DNA of 39,367 bases from a virus, in IMG/VR virus record IMGVR_UViG_3300008107_000531, positions 1 to 39,367 of that record. One strand, written 5' to 3'. Below, one piece after another: positions 34,247-39,367 of the stretch. Made by a program: the position numbers and the translations under genes. Under the pieces are notes generated by a model. It was not told where the DNA came from, made no database searches, and saw only the letters and a program-made list of their open reading frames with translations. The number at the start of each line of letters is the position of its first letter. The stretch's first letter is position 1.

Positions 34247-36694
34247 ATGGCAGATAAAAACGACAAACTCAAGAAAGGTTTACTTAAAGACATCTTAAAA
34301 CAGGTGAAGGGAGTAAACGAACAGTTTGAAAAAGTCGCTCAAGCTGAAATGGAAGCTGCTGCCGAAGGAAAGGGATTTATCTCTGGAACATTTGCGAAAG
34401 CCAAAGCAAGAGAAAGAATTGCCCAAGAATATATGATGGCAACGAAAGGAACCATCAATAAAAGACAAGCCATTTTTGATGCACTAGGTTTAGAAAAAAT
34501 TGGTAAAATGGCAGAGGCATTTTCCCCAGGCGAAAAAGCTGAGCCTCCTGCTGAATTAGTTAAGAAATTTGGATTAGATAAGAAGTCAGCAAAACAAGGT
34601 GGTGCAGCTGGTAGAAATATTGCGAAACCACTATCGCTTATTCTAAGAAATGTCATTGAAACAAATAAGATAGTAAAGACTATCGAAAAAAGTTTAGCAA
34701 AAGCCAGCGCACCAAGAAGCAGTCGTTACGTGTTTGATCCAAGAATGGCTGGTGGCGGAAGATATCGAGACACAGTTACAAATAAACTTGTATCAACTAA
34801 AGTAGCACAAGGCGAAAGAACAGCTGCCTTGACTGCTGCTATCGGTGCTGATGAGCAACCATTGGTTCAATTGAAAGAAACATTAGATAGTCGCTTTGAA
34901 GAATTAGATGAATCAATAAAAAATATTAGGAAACTCGAAAGCGCTGTCAGTGGCATTAAGTTTTCGATTGATGGCGTTATTCCAAGAATGGTAGGACTTT
35001 CAGTACACAGTAAGTTAGATTTAATTTTAGCAAAAAGTTCTGCACCTGACGTAGATCTACCTGATAGCAACAGAAGAAAACCTTCTGTTCGAGACAGACT
35101 AAAGAAAGGTGTTAAGGGTTTGGGGAGACTCGCAACTCGAGCAATAGGTGTCGCAACATCAGCACCAGTTGTTGCTGCAGCTGGTGCCGCAGCTGTTGTT
35201 GGCGCAGGAGCATATGCATTAAACAGAGGAATGACTGCTGCAGGTAATACTGCGAAGTCAGCTATGGATGCGCTTGAGAAAAAATATGGTCTCAAACCCA
35301 TATATGATGCAAAGGGTAATGCGACTGGATACAGTGTAAATGGAAGGAATTATGGATTAACCGATTTACCACAAGAATATAAAGACTTGATTGCGGCTTA
35401 TGGTCCAGGTGATAAAAGAAGTTTTGATGCTAGACAAGCACTAGCAAGAATTAATAAAAACCCTGAAAAGTATAGAATGTTGGAAATTGGTTATAAGCCA
35501 AAACCTGCAGCAGCAATTTCTACTCCTCCTGTTCAATCAAAAGTAACTGGTGCACCAACAACAGCTGCACCAACAAGCACAGCTCAAAGAGCTATTTCTG
35601 CTGTTAGAGGAACTGTCTCAGCTGCTGTTACAGCAGGATCTACTGCAGCAAGCAAAGTCGGCAGTACTGTAGGTGGCGCTGTCACCTCAGCAGGTGCAGC
35701 AGTGAGTGGCGCTGCAAGTGGAATTATGGGAACAATAACCTCAGCAATGAATAGTGTTGGGTTAACAAATAAATTTGCTCAAATAGCATTACTAGCGAAT
35801 ATTAAAAAAGAATCAGGATTCAAACCTACGGGCGAAAACCTAAAATATTCAGGCACATCAAACGATCGCATTCGTAAAATTTTTGGTTCTCGCGCAGCAA
35901 AATACTCTGACGAAGAATTGAATGTAATTAAGAAAGATGAATATAAAATGGGCGAATTGATGTATGGTAAGGATACTCGTGTTGGTCAAAGTATGGGTAA
36001 TAAAGAAGAAGGTGATGGATACAAGTATCGTGGGCGTGGCTTTATTCAGCTAACAGGAAAAAATAATTATGCTGCATATGGCAAACAAATAGGTGTTGAT
36101 TTAGTTGGTAATCCAGATTTAGCAAACGATCCTGTTATTGCTGCGCAAATAGCAGCAAGATTTATTATGACAGGATTAAAAAATAAAATAAACTTCACTG
36201 ATCAAAAATCTGCCAACATGGCTGTTACTAAAACGATTGGTGGTAATCTTGATTTATCAAAGGGATATGGTGCTGAAATTTTAGCGAAAGTAGATGCTTA
36301 TTCAAATGATTTCGGCAATATTTCTGGCGGATCGACAAGTGGATCAACTGGCAGTGGACCTATGTTAGCATCAACAACTGCACCAAGTAGTAGTCCTATG
36401 GTAGCATCAACAACTCCATCTTCTTCATCAATAACACCTGCACAGAATACAACAGGAACTCAAGTTGCTCAAGGTTCTTCGCAACTCGAAACATCAAAGA
36501 TGGTTGCATCAACAGCCCAACCTGCGGCACCAGTAGTTATTAATAATTCTGTTGGTAACAATAATATGCCACCACAAGCACCAAAGCAACCATTGCCTAT
36601 GGCGTCGACAAGACCATCTGACAATGCATATAATCGTGCTATCGCAAAAGACTTCGCTCATCCAACGGCATTTACTTCTGTCGGTATGGCATAA
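34247..36694 (+). CDS. Tape-measure/hub protein with GH19-type tail lysozyme domain
   Basis: The 815-residue protein has a charged helical N-terminus (LKDILKQVKGVNEQFEKVAQ), a hydrophobic Ala/Gly segment (~303-325: VVAAAGAAAVVGAGAYAL) and a second Ala/Thr/Gly stretch (~440-495). A lysozyme-like domain then spans ~500-690. NIKKESGF places the presumed catalytic glutamate at E522; ENLKYS follows, and YRGRGFIQLTGKNNY starts at Y594, the GH19 chitinase/endolysin signature. The Ser/Thr-rich tail (ASTTAPSSSP) is disordered. It sits just after gp26/gp51, where gp29 (tail length determinant) lies in T4, so it is likely a hub or tape-measure protein that also cuts peptidoglycan on entry. The tape-measure role is inferred from position and helices. 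Confidence 0.8.
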   Translation: MADKNDKLKKGLLKDILKQVKGVNEQFEKVAQAEMEAAAEGKGFISGTFAKAKARERIAQEYMMATKGTINKRQAIFDALGLEKIGKMAEAFSPGEKAEPPAELVKKFGLDKKSAKQGGAAGRNIAKPLSLILRNVIETNKIVKTIEKSLAKASAPRSSRYVFDPRMAGGGRYRDTVTNKLVSTKVAQGERTAALTAAIGADEQPLVQLKETLDSRFEELDESIKNIRKLESAVSGIKFSIDGVIPRMVGLSVHSKLDLILAKSSAPDVDLPDSNRRKPSVRDRLKKGVKGLGRLATRAIGVATSAPVVAAAGAAAVVGAGAYALNRGMTAAGNTAKSAMDALEKKYGLKPIYDAKGNATGYSVNGRNYGLTDLPQEYKDLIAAYGPGDKRSFDARQALARINKNPEKYRMLEIGYKPKPAAAISTPPVQSKVTGAPTTAAPTSTAQRAISAVRGTVSAAVTAGSTAASKVGSTVGGAVTSAGAAVSGAASGIMGTITSAMNSVGLTNKFAQIALLANIKKESGFKPTGENLKYSGTSNDRIRKIFGSRAAKYSDEELNVIKKDEYKMGELMYGKDTRVGQSMGNKEEGDGYKYRGRGFIQLTGKNNYAAYGKQIGVDLVGNPDLANDPVIAAQIAARFIMTGLKNKINFTDQKSANMAVTKTIGGNLDLSKGYGAEILAKVDAYSNDFGNISGGSTSGSTGSGPMLASTTAPSSSPMVASTTPSSSSITPAQNTTGTQVAQGSSQLETSKMVASTAQPAAPVVINNSVGNNNMPPQAPKQPLPMASTRPSDNAYNRAIAKDFAHPTAFTSVGMA

Positions 36695-36718
36695 AAAAAG
36701 GGGGACCGAAGTCCCCCT
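36693..36718 (-). terminator. Rho-independent terminator with UUCG tetraloop
   Basis: Read leftwards, a GC-rich 7-bp stem (GGGGGAC with GTCCCCC) closes a TTCG loop and is followed by seven T residues. This is a textbook intrinsic terminator for transcripts coming from gp32. It overlaps the stop codon of the rightward gene. On the plus strand the stem has no T-run after it, so it should work mainly leftwards. Confidence 0.9.
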
Positions 36719-36746
36719 GAAAACATCTACCGTTTTCTAATCGAAA

Positions 36747-37646
36747 TTACTCAGCAGCAAGTTTCTCGAAGAATGCCATGTCGTCATCATCAGAGACGCT
36801 GACATTTTCCGCAGTGACTTTCTTGGCAGGAGTAGAGCGAATGACAGGAGCGGCTGCTTCTTCATCATCAACTCGCTTGGCGGATGCACCAGCAACGCCA
36901 CCAGCACCAAGAACCTTATCCAACTTCGCCTTGAGTTCATCATAGGATTTGAAGTTATCAGCCTTCAAGAAATCCTTGAGCGAATGCGCTGACTTCCAAA
37001 CCTGTTCAATCTTCGCATCGTCGCTATCGAACAATGCAGCAGGAGATTCAAACTCCGACTTGTCATAGTTGCGATAACCTTCGACATTACGAATCTTGAC
37101 CTTAAAGTTTGCACCCTTCCAAAAATCGAAAGGATTCATTGGAGTCTCATCAGCAAACTGCGGCTCAAGTTGCTCCTTGATCTTGTCGAAAATCTTCTTT
37201 CCGAACTTGTAAAGGAAAACCTTACCTTCATTTTGCGGACGCTTGGCGTCAGAGATAACAAGAACGTTTGCGATATAAGTCAACTTGCGCTTCTGCTTAC
37301 GAGCAATTTCCTTGTTGGCTTCAATGCCAGAATTCCAAAGAACTGTATTGTACTCAGAAACAGGGTCAGTTTTGCCAAGAGTTGTGAGAGAGTTCTCAAT
37401 GTACCAACCACCTGGACCTTGGAATCCGTGCGACCAGATTTGAACCCAAGGAAGACCATCTTCACCATCAACGGCTGGCGTATCAAGGAAGCGGATAACT
37501 GCGTATCCGTTGCCAGCAGCGTCAACTTCTGGTTGCCAAAAACGATCATCGACATTCTTGGCATTACCACCACCTGCTGAAGATTGCTCAACTGCCTTCT
37601 TCAACTTATCAAGGGATGAACCCTTCTTTAGACTTGATAGAGTCAT
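36747..37646 (-). CDS. gp32: Single-stranded DNA-binding protein gp32
   Basis: The 299-residue protein follows T4 gp32 in order: a basic N-terminus (SLKKGSSLDKLKKAVEQ) for cooperative binding, GNGYAVIRFLDTP, then KRKLTYIANVLVISDAKRP, ENEGKV-type NEGKVFLYKFGKKIFDKIKE, WKGANFKVKIRNVEGYRNYD and an acidic C-terminus (SVSDDDDMAFFEKLAAE) used to recruit partners. It coats single-stranded DNA in replication and recombination. T4 gp32 has a His-Cys3 zinc site; this protein has no cysteine anywhere, and the region reads SHGFQGPGGWYIENSL. GGAG precedes the ATG. gp59, its partner helicase loader, lies directly upstream. Confidence 0.96.
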   Translation of the reverse strand: MTLSSLKKGSSLDKLKKAVEQSSAGGGNAKNVDDRFWQPEVDAAGNGYAVIRFLDTPAVDGEDGLPWVQIWSHGFQGPGGWYIENSLTTLGKTDPVSEYNTVLWNSGIEANKEIARKQKRKLTYIANVLVISDAKRPQNEGKVFLYKFGKKIFDKIKEQLEPQFADETPMNPFDFWKGANFKVKIRNVEGYRNYDKSEFESPAALFDSDDAKIEQVWKSAHSLKDFLKADNFKSYDELKAKLDKVLGAGGVAGASAKRVDDEEAAAPVIRSTPAKKVTAENVSVSDDDDMAFFEKLAAE

Positions 37647-37658
37647 AGTATTTCTCCG

Positions 37659-37740
37659 TATAACGTTGTATTAATGTATTTCAACTTGTCCACTTTCTTC
37701 ATCACTATATCATTATATATTAAATCAGTCGCCAAGTAAA
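37659..37740 (-). promoter_or_regulatory. gp32: gp32 leader with candidate promoter
   Basis: The 78-bp gap between gp59 and gp32 is the largest in this block. Read leftwards, it contains TATAAT within TATATAATG near 37705-37715, with a poor upstream -35 (TTACTT, overlapping the gp59 end). Closer to gp32, TTGAAA lies 16 nt from TATACG. Either could give separate gp32 transcripts, as gp32 is expressed apart from gp59 in T4. No convincing pseudoknot operator was seen. Confidence 0.3.
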
Positions 37741-38318
37741 GCCTCTTTTGTAAGCAATTTATACTTATCGACGTTCACATTCAAGAATGATCCATACTTG
37801 CGAATCTTTCTTGACACTTTAGGATATATGATATCATCTGATACCTTTTTATCCCAAATCTTGATAAAGTCGAAGATGTTATTGAGGATAACCATCGTTT
37901 CAATCGTAACATCTTTTTGGAGAAATGTGACTAACAGTTTTGGAAACTGCCCATCTTCGACTTTAAATAAATCATTGAATGTTTCTTTCGTCGCAATCTT
38001 TTGTAGATCCTCGACATAAATCTTGCTCATCGAATCCGTGGTTCGTTTCCAGTCTTTATAAGTTTCTTCAGCCTCGTCTTCAAGCAAAGACTTGGTCCAA
38101 TTATCATCACTGTGTACAAAATTAGCGACCAGAAATGGAACCATCTCATCGTCCCGATACTTGCGCGCAAGACGATGGAATAGAAATTTGTCACGACGCT
38201 TTTGAAATGCATCTACTGATACTCGAGTTTTGCCATCATAGTGGAAGAAGTTATAACTCTCTGAAGTGAAATGTAACTTGATGGCTTGATAGGTACAATA
38301 TAAATCGTAACCGTTCAT
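37725..38318 (-). CDS. gp59: Helicase loader gp59
   Basis: The 197-residue, largely helical protein carries the gp59 signature VDAFQKRRDKFLFHRLARKY near residues 36-55, then MVPFLVANFVHSDDNW. In T4 the matching stretch begins with the same QKRRDK motif. gp59 loads the gp41 helicase on gp32-coated forked DNA and controls the switch from recombination to replication. Adjacency to gp32 matches T4. Its ATG overlaps the stop of the small membrane peptide gene as ATGA. It is slightly shorter than T4 gp59 (217 residues). Confidence 0.88.
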   Translation of the reverse strand: MNGYDLYCTYQAIKLHFTSESYNFFHYDGKTRVSVDAFQKRRDKFLFHRLARKYRDDEMVPFLVANFVHSDDNWTKSLLEDEAEETYKDWKRTTDSMSKIYVEDLQKIATKETFNDLFKVEDGQFPKLLVTFLQKDVTIETMVILNNIFDFIKIWDKKVSDDIIYPKVSRKIRKYGSFLNVNVDKYKLLTKEALLGD

Positions 38319-38446
38319 ACAGAATTTTTAATCTTGGTCATAAACGCAGGAAGAATGAGCCACCATAAAGAAGCATTATTAAAATAAATCATTAAGCCTG
38401 TGAACGACCAAATAAAAATATTCCAAATTAATACTGTAATACTCAT
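38315..38446 (-). CDS. 43-residue single-span membrane peptide
   Basis: This ORF is too short for usual cut-offs. It runs from ATG at 38446 to TGA at 38315-38317. Its ATG overlaps the upstream stop as ATGA, and its stop overlaps the gp59 ATG the same way, so it exactly fills the gap between two genes. The product is very hydrophobic and aromatic: MSITVLIWNIFIWSFTG, then LWWLILPAFMTKIKNSV. It has one or two short membrane spans and a basic C-terminal end, which would tend to stay in the cytoplasm. Function is unknown. A phage inner-membrane peptide (superinfection, lysis control or replication anchoring) is conceivable but unsupported. Confidence 0.68.
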   Translation of the reverse strand: MSITVLIWNIFIWSFTGLMIYFNNASLWWLILPAFMTKIKNSV

Positions 38447-38643
38447 CCTATGTACGCTCTTGTAATAATATCGTTTTCTACTACCACATTAATTCTATCG
38501 ACGCGAATATCTCTTGTTGTAGCAACCTTATTTCCATTTCTTTCGACACAACGAAAAACAAAATCATTATCAACACAAAGTTTGCGAGCATTTAATTCAG
38601 ATTCGCCAACTAAACAAAATGGGAATTCAGTTATGCCATTCAT
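38443..38643 (-). CDS. Small protein resembling the I78 peptidase-inhibitor fold
   Basis: The 66-residue protein ends VDRINVVVENDIITRAYIG, which resembles the C-terminus of I78-type inhibitors (RLNIELDENGVITRVSCG-like), and has the LVGESELNARKL start expected from that fold. There is no signal peptide, so a periplasmic inhibitor role is unlikely. The final Cys of typical I78 members is replaced (AYIG). It overlaps gp33 and the small membrane peptide by ATGA at each end. The match is short and by eye. Confidence 0.6.
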   Translation of the reverse strand: MNGITEFPFCLVGESELNARKLCVDNDFVFRCVERNGNKVATTRDIRVDRINVVVENDIITRAYIG

Positions 38644-38861
38644 ATTGGCAATCTACTACCTCTCGGCAGATATCGCAGTTCCATTGCCTCACCTTCAATG
38701 ATACTCTTAAGCGAATCATTGATCAAACTAGCAGCCATTTCAATTTCTAGATTGTTTCGTTCGCAATAAGTTGTGACAGCATCCATATGATCAATTTTTT
38801 CTGCCATTGCCATTTGCATGATCATCATAGAAAAATTATTCTTTTCTTCTCGAGTTGCCAT
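38640..38861 (-). CDS. gp33: Late transcription co-activator gp33
   Basis: I take the ATG at 38861 (73 residues, MATREEKNNFS), four bases after the upstream stop; an ATG at 38876 would add five residues. REEKNNFSMMIMQMAMAEKI, MDAVTTYCERNNLEIEMAAS and LINDSLKSIIEGEAMELRYL match the compact gp33 of T4-like aquatic phages. gp33 binds the RNA polymerase beta flap and, with gp55 and the gp45 clamp, activates late promoters such as those in this window. T4 gp33 is longer (112 residues). It neighbours gp59 and gp32, as in T4. Confidence 0.85.
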   Translation of the reverse strand: MATREEKNNFSMMIMQMAMAEKIDHMDAVTTYCERNNLEIEMAASLINDSLKSIIEGEAMELRYLPRGSRLPI

Positions 38862-38865
38862 TTTA

Positions 38866-39367
38866 TTAGATCTCATATGCGCTCAAGGAATTGTTCAACT
38901 GCTGAGTCACACGAACAAAGGTAGTTCGTTTACTCAACTCTTTCAATTCACTTGCCCCCACATAAGTACATGCCGAACGTAGACCACCAAGAATATCTTG
39001 CATAGTTTTACTCACCTCACCGCGATATGGAATCTCAACTGTCTTACCTTCGCTTGCGCGATAGTTGGCAACACCACCATTATGTAATTCCATGGCAGTA
39101 TCTGAACTCATCCCATAGAATTGATTCCCGCCCATAGCACTGGCTCCACCTTCTTTGTGACCAGCAAGCATTCCACCAAGCATCACAAAATCGGCTCCCG
39201 CAGCAAATGCTTTCACTACGTCTCCAGGAACGGAACACCCTCCATCCGCTATGATATGACCCTGAAGACCATGTGCTGCATCAGCACATTCTATAACCGC
39301 ACTCAACTGCGGGAAGCCGATGCCTGTCATCTTCCGTGTTGTACAGACAGATCCAGGACCAATACCA
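38866..39367 (-). CDS. guaC: GMP reductase (partial, 5' end beyond the window)
   Basis: The open frame enters from the right edge and ends at 38866, giving 167 complete codons of the C-terminal half. [15 protein letters not shown] holds the catalytic cysteine (codon 39343-39345). [20 protein letters not shown] and [14 protein letters not shown] form the phosphate-binding strands, and [16 protein letters not shown] with [15 protein letters not shown] forms the flap. These favour GMP reductase over IMP dehydrogenase: ECADAAHGL and [15 protein letters not shown] are typical of GuaC. It converts GMP to IMP with NADPH, releasing ammonia. It lies 4 bp from gp33, so it is transcribed with replication and transcription genes, as a phage-carried purine-recycling enzyme. 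Confidence 0.93.
   Translation of the reverse strand, partial: GIGPGSVCTTRKMTGIGFPQLSAVIECADAAHGLQGHIIADGGCSVPGDVVKAFAAGADFVMLGGMLAGHKEGGASAMGGNQFYGMSSDTAMELHNGGVANYRASEGKTVEIPYRGEVSKTMQDILGGLRSACTYVGASELKELSKRTTFVRVTQQLNNSLSAYEI

Noticed and set aside
34867-35301. A 144-residue minus-strand frame within the tape-measure-like gene
   Set aside because: Antisense of an Ala-rich coding region; no homology or start signal, and opposite to the local transcription.
1-39367. Search by eye for tRNA genes, insertion sequences and integration sites
   Set aside because: No cloverleaf, transposase, integrase or flanking repeat was recognised.

Overview
The window is a 39.4 kb, AT-rich piece of a T4-like (Straboviridae/Kyanoviridae-type) myovirus genome, most like the marine or freshwater T4-like phages of cyanobacteria, SAR11 and related aquatic bacteria. 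The evidence is a nearly complete baseplate set (gp48, gp53, gp5, gp25, gp6, gp7-like, gp8, gp26, gp51, gp54-like) together with gp4, gp32, gp59 and gp33. Genes are tightly packed, often with ATGA or TAATG overlaps. No tRNA, IS element, CRISPR array or photosynthesis gene is visible, and nothing here fixes the host.

Layout. (1) 1-4826, minus strand: a host-interaction and modification cassette. It holds a collagen-like Gly-Pro-Gln fibre (running off the left edge), a small beta-sandwich-like virion protein, a GlcNAc-transferase-like glycosyltransferase, two related DUF6065-like proteins and a 2OG-Fe(II) prolyl-hydroxylase-like oxygenase. (2) 4907-10564, minus: two paralogous Asn/Tyr/Pro repeat adhesins, a repeat-rich tail fibre and a small coiled-coil protein. 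(3) 10545-31656, minus: a long baseplate operon read from gp48 through gp53, a gp27-like hub protein, gp5, a helical structural protein, gp25, gp6, gp7-like and gp8 to two very large structural proteins. (4) 31680-36694, plus: gp4, a conserved unknown, a gp54-like tube initiator, gp26, gp51 (apparently reached by -1 frameshifting) and a tape-measure/hub protein with a GH19-type lysozyme domain. (5) 36747-39367, minus: gp32, gp59, a 43-aa membrane peptide, an I78-like small protein, gp33 and GMP reductase (cut by the right edge). A UUCG-loop terminator separates regions 4 and 5.

How it works together. Regions 3 and 4 together build the baseplate, hub and tail-tube start. Region 2 and the collagen-like gene supply fibres. 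Region 5 links replication (gp32, gp59) with late transcription (gp33) and purine metabolism. T4-type late boxes (NATAAATA) lie in several gaps just upstream of minus-strand structural genes, as expected for gp33-dependent transcription.

The most interesting points are: a possible hydroxyproline-glycosylation system beside a collagen-like fibre; a well-supported candidate -1 frameshift joining gp26 to gp51, in the same arrangement as lambda G/GT before the tape measure; twin repeat adhesins with unrelated central inserts; and a gp7/gp8 junction where gp8 has no ATG and reads on from gp7 after a one-base shift.
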